A stretch of 64,000 nt of DNA, taken from contig CAICTM010000254.1 of assembly GCA_903772945.1 (NCBI GenBank), positions 1 through 64,000 on the forward strand. The letters are read 5' to 3'. This document shows positions 50,518 through 60,796 of this stretch, piece after piece. The position numbers were made by a program, and so were the translations under genes. Below the pieces are notes generated by a model. That model was not told where the DNA came from. It saw nothing but the letters and a program-made list of their open reading frames with translations, and did no database searches. The first letter of the stretch is position 1; each line of letters opens with the position of its first letter. Source of the DNA: Seminavis robusta. Taxonomy: Eukaryota; Bacillariophyta; Bacillariophyceae; Naviculales; Naviculaceae.

Positions 50518-53500
50518 TTAGCCGTCTGCCGAAGCCATGGAAACGTCATCCTCCTCAATCTGTGGTAGCGGTGCCAGACATCCATTCGACTTGATTTCCG
50601 TGCTGCCAGTGATTTCCGCTCCAGCGTCATCGGTGGGTTTGTCACCGTTCTTGTTCGTGTGAGAGCTCGCCATCACCGTTCTGTGAAAGTGGGTGTGGGA
50701 GAACGAAGACCCTACTTCGTCGGCTTCCACGATCGGCGCCGACGACACGCCCAATCGGTTCGTTCCCTGGAGCGTTGATGTCCCACTGATGTCGTAGGCA
50801 TGAGGTTGTGGGGCCCATATGGAACTGAATTGTCGACGCGACCACTGCGCTTCTGGCGGAGCGGGTGCCACACCTCCCACATCCAACGGGTACGCTGGTT
50901 TCTGATATAGTTGCAGGACATTTTGACCGTCAAAGAACTCGTGTTGGGCGGCTTGTTGCATGCTCGGGCGCTGGACCGATACTCGTTCCAGCAGGCTTCG
51001 AATCAAAGCTTTGGCGGGCTCGGTAATGTCAGCGGCGTGCTTTTGGTCCTTTCCAAACAAGGGGTCGTTGTCAACAGTGCTCATTCCCATCGACGCGTCA
51101 CCTCCTGAAGCTTCAAACGTCACAATGCGGTTTCGAGTCATGGCTTCATCCGCTTCCAGAATGGGTGGCCGGCCGGACAGGCACTGGTACAACACGCAAC
51201 CCAGAGCCCACGAATCTGCCGCTGGTGTTGGGATGGCTCCCATGACCACTTCTGGTGGCAAATAGGCGGTAGTTCCTTCAATTCGGAGATCTTCCTTTAC
51301 TTCTTCTTCTTCTTCTTCTGACTGGTGATCTTTCTCGCTATTGTCCACGACTTGCATCGTGTCATCGTTGATGAGTTTGCCATCGCCTCCCTTGTCATCA
51401 TCGTCCGTTGACATCCAACCAGAGCACTCCTCTTCCTCTCCCTCGTCTTCTTCAATGACACCGCCGAGAGTGCTCTGCTGCTCCAATTGTTGTGGCTTGT
51501 TGAGTTTCCGTGGGTCTCCCTCTCGCAGTGTGCCTAGCAGATTCTTGCCACTCTTCCCCATTTGTCGTTGTAGCATTTCCTTTGCCTTTGCGGTGAATGG
51601 ACGACACGCCCCAAAATCGGTCAACTTGACGTGCCCCGTTTCACTCAACACGATATTTTCGGGTTTCAAATCACCGTAGACAAAGCCCAAGTCGTCGTGC
51701 AAGCTCGCCAGTGCCGCAATCACCTCGCCAAGAACAAATTGACACGACGGAACGTCCAACGACCCGTGTTTCTGCAACAATTGATGCAGATCTCCGCCAC
51801 TGGCATACTCGAGCACCAAATAGGCTCCTTGTTGAAATCGAAAACTCGATACGAGTCGAGCCACATTGGGATGACTGACCAAATGCAGGCAAGCAATCTC
51901 TCGTGCCACACCGTATTCGTAGCCCAGTTCTTTCATTTTTTCCGTGGCAATAATCTTGACGGCGTATTCGGGCCACTGCGACCGCGTTTTGTTCCGGTCA
52001 ATGAGTCGGGCGTACTTGACCACCCCAAAAGCCCCCTGTCCCAATTCTTGACCAAAGACCAAATCGTGAAATTTCAAGTCGGGTAGGAGCGTGGGCGTTT
52101 CGGACATTTGGGCCTTGGACCAGGACGATGACGCGTTTTCGTCTTCGTTCTCATCCATCCCTGGTGGTTTGCATTGTTCCATGTAACGAAGAACATATGC
52201 CAGGCCGGGATTATTGTCGCAAGTGCTGCTCGACGGCTTCTTGTTGTTATCGTCGTCATCATTCTCGTCGCCTTTTTGAATGGACGGAGGAGAGGATGGT
52301 GATGCTTCCTTTGGTTTTTCTGGTTGTGGCGGCGATGGCGGCGGAAGTTTCTGTCGTGGCGGCATGGCCGCGGGCGGTGTCGGAGCACCCGATCGTTTGT
52401 GACTTTTGGGAGCGGGAGGCAAGCGACTCGTCGTTGTTGTGGTTGCCCAGGGTGCTACCCCCGTTACGGTCAGTGGTGGATTTTGTTTCGGTTTTGCGGC
52501 CCATGGTGCCACACCGGTGACAGTGGAAGGGGGATTGTTTCGTGCGCCAGTTGGTACTTTGCTATTCTTGCTCTGAGCCCACGGAGCGACTCCAGTGACA
52601 CTCAGTGGGGGCGGAGGTCGCGCCGATGGCGGTGGCATGCTGGTATTACTAGTATTTTTCCGCCCTTTGGCCGACGGTGGCCGCCAATTGCCCATTCCCG
52701 CCTGGAGTGAAAATCGTTGGTTAAAGGCCGGAATGGACGACGGTGAGGAGGAGGAAGACTCGGAGGAGGTTGCGCCTGCTAGAAGCGGCGACTTTGTGGT
52801 GGAAGCAGTTGTTGTCGTCATGTCTGTTGGGGTCGTTGGTTCGGCCGCCATTCCAAATCGTATGGTTGCAGTCACGCTGGCAAATTGTTCGGGATTGTTC
52901 TGTTGTAGATTCTTCAATACGTGAAAGGTCATTTTTCGGACGGTGGGATTCCAGGGAATGTTGCTACCACCCATGCTGGTACTAGTATTGGAAGAGGATC
53001 GCGTGAGTGCGGGGAGTAGCACTCGGAGCGATTCCGCGTAGTACACTTCCATGACTAGGTTCTTGAAAACTGCATTTCGAAATAGCGTGAGTGCCCGTTC
53101 GGCCAATCGCGAGTGCTCCGATGCCATGCACTGGGCAATGGTGGACAAGATGGAACCAAAGGTGGTTGGGTTAAATGGTTGTGGTTGTTGTTGTGTTTCT
53201 TTTTCTTGTTGTTCATTGTCGTTTTGGGGCAGTAAAAGACCGAGATAGGTATCGACTTCATGAAGCAGCAATACTTGCTTGGGTGTATTTCCTCCCACGG
53301 GCCAAATTGACTCGGAGGGTATCAAGAGTGCCTGACAGACGGGTGCAACATGATTGGGATGATATTGTTTGAGTATGTGTGCCATGCATTGTACCAATGG
53401 TTCGTGGTACAATTCCAGCAAACTGGTCTGATCTCGCCACAATACCATGGCATTGGGTTGATGCAACGGCAGCAATTGATGAAAGAGCAATTCTTCCAGG

Positions 53501-54600
53501 ATGGTACTCGTAGTGGTGCTTGTTGCTTTTGGATTGTTGTTGTTGTTGTGCGTTTGCATTCCCAACAAGATGCGATAGAGCACCCGTAAGGTGACGTCGA
53601 GACCACTGGCACTGGTATTCTCTCCTCGTAGACTAGGTGCATATGTGCCAGAAGTATTTTGCAATTGAAATTTGAGCCATACTCGTCCCAATCCGGACCG
53701 TCCCAATGGACGGAGTGTGGGAGTGGTACTGTACCAGTCTCCGAGAATGGCTTCGATGGATTGCAAATGATCATTGTATTCTTGTGTGAGTCGTTGTGCC
53801 AATTGTTGGGCTCGTTGGTAATGTCGTAAGCGATGCGTGGGGTCTGCCAGTGCTGTTGTCGTGGTGGTAGTAGTGGGAAGCAGATTTTTGTGTTTTGGCA
53901 GCGTTGGTTGTCCCGTGAAATCTCCTCGTTGAAAGGCTTGATTGAAGAGTAAGAGTTGGGATTGATAGGTAGGCAGCAGTGTCATGTGGAGGAATAACGA
54001 TTTGAAAAGAGCCTCAGAGTAGTGTGGGGTATATTGTTGTCCCACTAGCAAGTAGTGGGAAAAGGACGTATTGGTAGTAGTACTATTGCTAGTACTACTA
54101 GTAGAGTGTTCATCCACATTGCACTCCATCCAATGTCGGATCCATTTGGTGACTCTTATAGCAGGAATGCATTGCAAAGTGATGGCTTGAATCAAATCCT
54201 CTTCTTGCGTCACTCCAGACTCCTTCAGATGATACAGCTCTTCAATCAGGACATTCAGGCCATTCATACCACTAGTAGAATCGGCAGTACTACTAGTACT
54301 AGTAGAACTAGCAGTGGGATCCCACGCAAACAGGATCATGGAAGAGACCAGCTCGTACAGCTTGGAAGAAAAGGGCGCACAGTCCTCCACTGTCAATTCC
54401 AAGTCGTCATCATCATCATCATCAGACACAGAGATTCCCAGCCATTGGTCCATGCGCTCCAACGAGGAAACAGTAGTACCAGAAAGGGCTTCAGCCAAAA
54501 TTTGGTCCACGAACGACTCCAGCGATGGACTTGGACTTGCTGGGCCTACCGGTGCAGGGGTGCCGGTAACACTTGATTCCATCGTTGTTGACTCATCCAT
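50518..54600 (-). CDS. PP2A B56-like HEAT domain fused to a Ser/Thr protein kinase
   Basis: One uninterrupted frame of 1360 codons from ATG 54600. Residues about 366-580 match the C-terminal HEAT repeats of PP2A B56 regulatory subunits: LLPLH, PLVQCMAHIL, TPKQVLLLHEVDTYLGLL, IAQCMASEHSRLAERALTL and a W(N)P phrase before the last helix. The first 330 residues are divergent. A Pro/Ser-rich linker (585-840) holds three PP-(S/T)VTGVAPWA repeats (near 664, 691 and 708). The kinase domain spans about 844-1224: GQGAFG loop, Lys882 (YAVKI), Glu901, catalytic Asp977 in YGDLKPEN (Gly replaces the usual Arg), DFG at 995 and PPE at 1115. The activation segment contains about 95 extra, very acidic residues. 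The tail holds LPQIEE (1345-1350). The kinase resembles AGC/PDK1-type enzymes; exact group uncertain. Expected to be cytosolic. Confidence 0.85.
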   Translation of the reverse strand: MDESTTMESSVTGTPAPVGPASPSPSLESFVDQILAEALSGTTVSSLERMDQWLGISVSDDDDDDDLELTVEDCAPFSSKLYELVSSMILFAWDPTASSTSTSSTADSTSGMNGLNVLIEELYHLKESGVTQEEDLIQAITLQCIPAIRVTKWIRHWMECNVDEHSTSSTSNSTTTNTSFSHYLLVGQQYTPHYSEALFKSLFLHMTLLPTYQSQLLLFNQAFQRGDFTGQPTLPKHKNLLPTTTTTTTALADPTHRLRHYQRAQQLAQRLTQEYNDHLQSIEAILGDWYSTTPTLRPLGRSGLGRVWLKFQLQNTSGTYAPSLRGENTSASGLDVTLRVLYRILLGMQTHNNNNNPKATSTTTSTILEELLFHQLLPLHQPNAMVLWRDQTSLLELYHEPLVQCMAHILKQYHPNHVAPVCQALLIPSESIWPVGGNTPKQVLLLHEVDTYLGLLLPQNDNEQQEKETQQQPQPFNPTTFGSILSTIAQCMASEHSRLAERALTLFRNAVFKNLVMEVYYAESLRVLLPALTRSSSNTSTSMGGSNIPWNPTVRKMTFHVLKNLQQNNPEQFASVTATIRFGMAAEPTTPTDMTTTTASTTKSPLLAGATSSESSSSSPSSIPAFNQRFSLQAGMGNWRPPSAKGRKNTSNTSMPPPSARPPPPLSVTGVAPWAQSKNSKVPTGARNNPPSTVTGVAPWAAKPKQNPPLTVTGVAPWATTTTTSRLPPAPKSHKRSGAPTPPAAMPPRQKLPPPSPPQPEKPKEASPSSPPSIQKGDENDDDDNNKKPSSSTCDNNPGLAYVLRYMEQCKPPGMDENEDENASSSWSKAQMSETPTLLPDLKFHDLVFGQELGQGAFGVVKYARLIDRNKTRSQWPEYAVKIIATEKMKELGYEYGVAREIACLHLVSHPNVARLVSSFRFQQGAYLVLEYASGGDLHQLLQKHGSLDVPSCQFVLGEVIAALASLHDDLGFVYGDLKPENIVLSETGHVKLTDFGACRPFTAKAKEMLQRQMGKSGKNLLGTLREGDPRKLNKPQQLEQQSTLGGVIEEDEGEEEECSGWMSTDDDDKGGDGKLINDDTMQVVDNSEKDHQSEEEEEEVKEDLRIEGTTAYLPPEVVMGAIPTPAADSWALGCVLYQCLSGRPPILEADEAMTRNRIVTFEASGGDASMGMSTVDNDPLFGKDQKHAADITEPAKALIRSLLERVSVQRPSMQQAAQHEFFDGQNVLQLYQKPAYPLDVGGVAPAPPEAQWSRRQFSSIWAPQPHAYDISGTSTLQGTNRLGVSSAPIVEADEVGSSFSHTHFHRTVMASSHTNKNGDKPTDDAGAEITGSTEIKSNGCLAPLPQIEEDDVSMASADG

Positions 54601-54961
54601 GGCTTAGCTTGGTTACAATTGTTGTTGGGGAGTTATTACTGTGATATAGTAGGTATGATGGGTTGTTGTCATGGTGGGTTGAGACTCACTTGGTCGCCAA
54701 GATCACCATCGATCAATTGATGATTCGGAAGCCAAAAATGAGCAAATTTTGATGGAATCCTAAAAATACCTATTCAATTTGTATGAAAGATCCAAATCTT
54801 AGAATAACTTTTCATTTTGACTGTTGTTCCATTTTAAAAATTAAGGCCAAGGATTACTGTACTCGGGGTCGCCACCACGCACAAAGCCTGAAGCTGGACT
54901 TTAGAAAAACAATGCAAAGCAAGGACCCTCTCCCCACTTGGCTGTTGAAGTTACTACTAGT
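54601..54961. other. Short intergenic stretch, no gene seen
   Basis: About 360 bp between the kinase start and the 3' end of the next minus-strand gene; probably the kinase promoter. Nothing recognised. Confidence 0.5.
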
Positions 54962-55522
54962 CTATACATACCAACAGGACAGATGTTTCTGCTCCTCTCC
55001 ATGAGAGTTCTCGTTCGTCAAGATACCCCTGGAAAGATCATGGCAGAGCGAGATATGCGGATACAACAAGAAAATGCAGACTCCCAGGCTGATCCAGTTC
55101 TGATCCAGTCCGGCCAGAATGCCATAGCCAATCTCAATCAACATGGCAATGACCAGCGGGCATATTCGAAAGGTAACTGCGCCAATGATTCCACTTAGAT
55201 GGGAGTAAATCACAAGAATGTGGATGCAGCAAAGAGTCCAAATGTTGTATGAGCCGTCCACCCACATCACTATTCGTTCCTCTTCCTTGCCTTCCTCTTG
55301 GATTCCATACTGGTCATAAAGAATCACAGCTACTAATAAAGCAATCACGGAGCCCAAAGCTCCAAGACTGTCCAGAATAATGACAGCCCTTCGCATGTCA
55401 CAAATGCAACCCAAAAAGTAGTGTCCGTCATCATGTTTCTTCTTGATTTCCTTCTTTGGGCTATCGAAAGAACTTGGATCTGGCATGTTGTAGACTGTGG
55501 GAGGCTTTGGCTTGAAACACAT
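54962..55522 (-). CDS. Small four-helix membrane protein
   Basis: The single exon encodes 186 aa from ATG 55522. A Pro/Lys-rich cytoplasmic start precedes four hydrophobic helices. These lie near residues 46-68 (VIILDSLGALGSVIALLVAVILY), 93-107 (IWTLCCIHILVIYSHL), 111-132 (IIGAVTFRICPLVIAMLIEIGY) and 141-155 (NWISLGVCIFLLYP). The Tyr/His-containing final loop and Cys-rich end are unremarkable. A four-helix topology of this size resembles MARVEL or LAPTM-type proteins, but no diagnostic motif is present and the family is unknown. Confidence 0.65.
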   Translation of the reverse strand: MCFKPKPPTVYNMPDPSSFDSPKKEIKKKHDDGHYFLGCICDMRRAVIILDSLGALGSVIALLVAVILYDQYGIQEEGKEEERIVMWVDGSYNIWTLCCIHILVIYSHLSGIIGAVTFRICPLVIAMLIEIGYGILAGLDQNWISLGVCIFLLYPHISLCHDLSRGILTNENSHGEEQKHLSCWYV

Positions 55523-55932
55523 GGTTGTTTGTTTTGGTCTTAGTTGCAGTGATTGCTTGCTTTGTGGGGTTTGTTTCGGTGAGCGACGGTGGTGATGAGT
55601 TGAGTTGATTCACATCTAATAGAATGTGTGCCCAGCAGGTCCTTGCGGTTGTATGGTTTGCGTGCTTACCGTGGCGTGGGAGTCGAGTCGAGTCAACTGG
55701 GACTGGTCAAAAAAGCAAGGACAATCCAGACCCCGTTCGTTCCTCTTGGATCCACCATGCACGATGGTCTCCAACTGAACTCAGCTTTCTGGGTGGTCAA
55801 CACGAACACTATAACAGCCAAAACAGGAGGAGCTAGCACTCTACTAGTACAATAGCTAGCTAGTTAGTAGTTCAAAGCTTGTGCCGAAAATCTTGCTGAC
55901 TAACAATCTAGCTAGCTACAAGTTTAGCGCCG
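55523..55932. other. Intergenic, no gene seen
   Basis: About 410 bp with GCTAGCTAG and CTACTAG palindromes near 55840-55920. Nothing else recognised. Confidence 0.5.
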
Positions 55933-58900
55933 TCAGGCATTTGCCTCGAGTACATCTTCCCCTTCTTCTTCTTCTTCTTCTCCCTCCCAGAATATACCAT
56001 CTGGAACCTCGAGCTTTGTAATACGACAAGTAACGCCGTTGGCATTAATCGTAGTGAACGAGTGAACACCTTCTTCGAATGAAGCTCTTTCGTCCAGCGT
56101 CATCGTCTCCTCTTCGCCGTCTTCTTCGTCCAAATTCCCCAAATGCAGTTCCCTCAAACGCTGCGGGGGCAGGTTTGGTATGGCTGAAAAGGAGATTCAC
56201 AAATATATGCCAGCACAAGAGATGTCGTGAAGGGGGGAGCACTCCGTCAGTACCAAAAGAAGCCAGATGCATGTCTCCGAAGCAACGATTAAACTCAACG
56301 CTGCTTACCTTGTTTCTCGGTCATTTCTTGTTGTAGATAGCAATCCTTGACAAACCCCATGTCCAGATCTCGATTCCTATAGTCTTGACTCAAGCAGAGC
56401 CGCGTTGGCAAGTGTTCTGCAACTCGAAAGTGCTGATTGCGAATGTAAATGGAAAACATCGATGTCACTACCAATAGTGGAATCATCAAGGTAGGCATCG
56501 CTGACTTTTTCAATGCCATGAGACCGAATACTGCAAGAATTCAATTGTTAGTTGATGCTACGTTAGGCAGAACACATCAAGTATACATCACAGAGGCGGG
56601 CCAACGAGCGTCAAGAAGGAAACGTACTCGTGATTTCTGCAATCAGGATACACGCCGTCAGGCATTTGATAAAGTTCATCCACAACCTCCCTCCCGAGTC
56701 TGCTCGTTTGGGGTAGACATAAACGAATTGATGTCGAAACAGAGTCTCGAGAATCAGAAAACTGCACGCCACAACGAAGCTCACGAGTGGCGCGATAACG
56801 CAGTAAACAAAGTAGATCATGTACAACAGGACCTGCATGTACCGGTAGGTGAAACAAGGTAAGGACCATATGAGCAAGATGTGGCAAGTTGCGTGACGTG
56901 TTTGTCACTATACGAACGTACCAAGGCAGCCATATTGTCGGCATACGGAAAGTCTTCTGGGTCCGAAAGAGGGCGGAGGCCCCACAAATGCTTTTGTCGC
57001 TCCCGATCTGTCAGCTGCGGCCCCACCCAAGACCTCAAGATACCCTTGCCAATGCGTGCAACCCCCAAGCCTTCTGAAAACCATGTTGAGAACGTGCTGA
57101 CAAAGCTCATTTGGATGAAGAATGTAGATTGAGTCGGAAGGCTGGTGGCTAGCAACTCGACAATGGTCCCCGGTGTCTGCACGAACTTTTGAATTTCCTG
57201 TCATTGCAAACAAACAAAATGATGCGAGCGACAAGGTGGGCAACGAGCGGCAATGATCGCTTCCGTGTTTCTGATTTTCTCGTCTTACCTCATAGATGCT
57301 TCCTGAAATGGCGCTGACAAAGAACGTCTGACACAGCATGGCTAGTGAGGGTTTGGCTCTGAAAACACTTGGAAGCCCAGGAAACAAGAAGCACGCACTG
57401 ACCTGGATGATTGTAAAGGAAGCTAGTTTTGTGAACAAGGAAGATTGAACGATCGACCCCGATATGGATCCTTCAAAGTTGGTGGCAAACTCCAGTATGA
57501 CGGGCAGCAGTGTGTTGAGAATGACCAACAATTGAGGAGCCAGGACGGCAAAGACGCCTTCCATCCACGGCGCTGATGTAAGTAAATCATCAATGAAATC
57601 GACTTCCTGCCGGAGCGAATCCACTGACGAGAGACTGGCGACAAACGAAACAGGAATGGTCCAGAAGAAGCAGATTGTTGCAGCTGTGGCGACTGATATC
57701 AGTAGGCCAACCTGAAGGTCCTTGTGTTCACGTCCAACGTTGAACCAAAAGACTAAAAAAAAAGCAAGTGACCCAGAATATAAGGGATCACAGACAGATG
57801 CATGCACTCGCATCTCGTAGACCATAAACTTACTATCATCGGGATCGGGTGCTTCCATGACTTCCATCTGGTATGGTTTTTCATCGTGCAGCATCTGCCG
57901 TGCCGCGTGAGTTGTCGACAGAGTTTGGAACACCACAAAACCGGCACTGTAGATATGCCCGTCTTGATCCGGAAGGACCAGCTTGAATGCATCCGTGGCT
58001 GTTCTGGTGACCAGGCCTGCTGCTTCTCCTGTGAATTGGAGTTGTTCGTTGACCACTTGCTTGACGGCACCCCCCGTTTTGTGCGTTAATACTCGAAACA
58101 AGTTGTCGGATTTGTCGCCTGTTCTTGCTGGTTGTTCCCGTTCCATAATCTCGTTGTTGTTGATGCCCTCTTCTTCTGCATTGTCGTCATCATCATTATC
58201 GTCGTCGTCAAACATGACATCATCTGGTTGTTCCTTGGCAATTTCTTGAAGGATATCAATCTGTTTGGCAATGTCTTGGTTCAATTTTCGGAGTGTATTG
58301 GCATAGTAATTGATGGAATCGACTTGTTGTCCAATCGGCAAGGCAATTTCGGGAACCTTGGGAACAACACCCGAGGGCAACAAGGCTTGCTGTTCGTGAT
58401 GTTTGGGTCGTTTCCCCGTCTCGTCCAGTTTGGCCACGGCATGTTCCAGTTTCTCCATAATACACTCCCGCTTTTCCACCTTTTCTTTCAAGTTTCGTGT
58501 CCCCATACAAATGTGTGTTTCCACCACATTGGCTCCCTGGAGTGACTTTTCAAAGAAATTGCGCAATCCCCGATTGCTCCTCCACCCCGGTGGTATATTG
58601 CGAATGAAAATGGCATAGTTGCGGGCTTGTTGCGATGCCATGAGAAAGGCATGCCGGGTTTGTGCAAACCATTCCAAGTCTTTGAGAATGACATACATGG
58701 CATGTCCAAACACAAAATAGGTGGCAACAGCCGTGGCAATCAATCGAGGTGATGCATCGACAATGTGTCCCGTGGTGACTTCGGCGAGATTGTCAAAGTT
58801 GGATGCATCCGTGGAAGAGGCGGTAATGTAGACGGGCATGAGCCAAAGGGCGGTGAACATTCCCGTCAGTGACAATCGATATCCCATGGAACAAAGCCGC

Positions 58901-59448
58901 AGATAGCAAAGAGCATCCAGACCGCATTCTTGCATCAAAATGTCATCAGGAATGGCAAAGAGTTTCCACGTCCAACTCAGGAACCCATACGAGTTGGATG
59001 CCAACGGCGTGTAGACGCTGGGATCTACACGAGGGCGCTGGTGATAGTGTTGGTATTCTTCTTGTGCGTTTTGATTCTGCTGTTCGTTGGGACGACGGAC
59101 CAAGTAGACATCTGGGTACTTGAGCCGTGCCCAGCAGAAAAAGAAAAAGCCAGCCAGGAAGAGACTCCCGTAGAGAGCAAAGGTATCCCTCAGTAAAACA
59201 ATATCTTCTTCGTACACACTCGTCGTAGTGGTAACGTTGTCGTCTGATGTCAGCGACTCGTCCATCACGCTGTCACCAGAAAAGCCATCATCATCATCGT
59301 AGTCTACGATGGTATCGTTGGTAATATTAATAGCCGTCAGATTGGTAGAATTGGTATCATATACCGGTACAGTCAGGTTGGCTGTCAAAGAGTGGTTGAA
59401 CCAAACTTCCCAAAGAGTCCAGTTGAAAGCCTCCATTACGTCGTTCAT
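55933..59448 (-). CDS. OSCA/CSC1/TMEM63-like mechanosensitive or osmosensitive cation channel
   Basis: Six exons: 57834-59448, 57289-57752, 56922-57197, 56628-56832, 56309-56530 and 55933-56183. Phases agree throughout, giving 1010 aa. A glycosylated N-terminus (several NxT sequons) and a first helix (LYGSLFLAGFFFFCW) precede the N-terminal membrane domain (WLMPVYITAS, ATYFVFGHAMYV). A cytosolic RRM-like domain follows (IFIRNIPPGW), with a long acidic insertion near residues 400-430. It ends in AGFVVFQTLSTTHAARQ, then EAPDPDDIFWFNVG. The pore-forming DUF221-type core follows (LLISVATAATICFFWTIPVSF, ILNTLLPVILEF). LRPLSDPEDFPYA is typical of the family. The acidic C-terminal tail is coded by the last exon. 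Likely a plasma- or organelle-membrane channel gated by tension. Confidence 0.93.
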
Positions 59449-59779
59449 ACATAATTTGTAACATCTATCCTTCTACCGTACTCTGAGCCAAGGCTTCATT
59501 CTTTTGGCTGATCTGATAGCAATGGTCATCTCTCTCATCAAAAACCCACAGGAAGCCAATGAGTGTTCCGGGAAAAAATGAGACTGTGACGTGGTTAGCT
59601 CTGCTGGATTTATTATTCGCCATGATGGCTTCTATCTACCAGGTAGCTAGATCCACCACACAGCGAAGGTGGTACGAGCCAAATCCCGCTACCCCACGTC
59701 TGCTTTTCAGTACCGGTACGGGTATCGTACGATACGAGTACTAGCTAGTAGCTTGGCCTTGGACCCAAGTTTAGCTTGC
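59449..59779. other. Intergenic between divergent genes, no gene seen
   Basis: About 330 bp shared upstream region of the OSCA-like and ankyrin-type genes; it has TACCGGTA and ACTAGCTAGTAG palindromes near 59712-59750. Confidence 0.5.
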
Positions 59780-60796
59780 ATGGACGCGTCTCTTGAGCAT
59801 TCAAATTTTCCAAAACAGAGAAAGATGAACGCTTCAACGCCCCATACCGAGGAGCAGCAAGAAAGGAGCAGCAAGGAGGATGACAAATCCAATCCTCCCG
59901 TCGCAAACAGAACTCCCCCCTCGACATCAGTTTTGTTGGATCCCACTGATCTATGGGTTGGCTGGATCTTTCCCTTTCTGGGCATGGGGCACTATGCCTT
60001 TGTCGGTGCAGTCAACAAAACAATGAATAAACTGTACAAGGAATACTGCAGTCAAGAAAAGAATCCTCCCAAAGTGGTACTAACTCCCCGTCTCGCGTAT
60101 CGCCGCGCCACCAGCACCGATACCCTGTCTCATGTAGCGTTGTATTCTGTTGATTGTGCCGAGTACTGGCTGCAGCATCATGACGGTAAGAGCAACATCA
60201 ACACTCCGGCATTTCGTTCTGCCTGCAAAGAAATTGCCAAACGGGGAAATCTTGCGGTTCTACAATGGGCCCACCGCAAAAGATTCCCATTGGACACTTC
60301 CATTTGCGTCGCGGCTGCCACGAGTGGGCACTTGTGCATTGTGAAGTGGTGTCGCTATCATGGGATCTTCCCCCCTGGCAGCATCTGTGCGGCAGCTGCC
60401 AGAGGTGGTCATTTGGCTGTCCTTCAGTGGGCTCGAAAGCGTGGTGGCTGCAAATGGGGTCCAGAAATCTGTTGCGATGCCGCCAGAGGGGGCCACTTGC
60501 ATGTCCTTCAATGGGCCCGAGCCAATGGTTGTCCTTGGGATGCGCTAACTTGTGCCGGGGCTGCTGGAGGTGGCCATTTGGGAATCTTGAAATGGGCCAG
60601 AGACAATGGATGTCCATGGTCTTCTCGAACCTGTGCGGCGGCGGCTCAATTTGGACACCTAGAAGTGCTACAGTGGGCCAGAGACAATGGATGCCCTTGG
60701 GATGGGCTGACACTTTGTGTAGCAAAATACAGAGGGCATGCAAACATCTTGCAGTGGGCAAGAGAAAATGGATGTCCAGAGCATTTTGGTGAATAG
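59780..60796 (+). CDS. Ankyrin-type repeat protein (GHLxVLQWARxNGCPWD repeats)
   Basis: The single exon encodes 338 aa from ATG 59780; the open frame upstream begins at GTG 59669 and is less likely. A disordered, charged first 45 residues precede a short F-box-like helical segment (DPTDLWVGWIFPFLGMGHYAFVGAVNK). About seven ankyrin-like repeats of roughly 27-35 residues follow. The consensus is GHL-x-VLQWAR-x-NGCPWD-x-x-TC-x-AA. This repeat style is common in stramenopiles and giant viruses. F-box-like plus ankyrin layouts often mark ubiquitin-ligase adaptors, but the N-terminal resemblance here is weak. Partner unknown. Confidence 0.85.
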   Translation: MDASLEHSNFPKQRKMNASTPHTEEQQERSSKEDDKSNPPVANRTPPSTSVLLDPTDLWVGWIFPFLGMGHYAFVGAVNKTMNKLYKEYCSQEKNPPKVVLTPRLAYRRATSTDTLSHVALYSVDCAEYWLQHHDGKSNINTPAFRSACKEIAKRGNLAVLQWAHRKRFPLDTSICVAAATSGHLCIVKWCRYHGIFPPGSICAAAARGGHLAVLQWARKRGGCKWGPEICCDAARGGHLHVLQWARANGCPWDALTCAGAAGGGHLGILKWARDNGCPWSSRTCAAAAQFGHLEVLQWARDNGCPWDGLTLCVAKYRGHANILQWARENGCPEHFGE

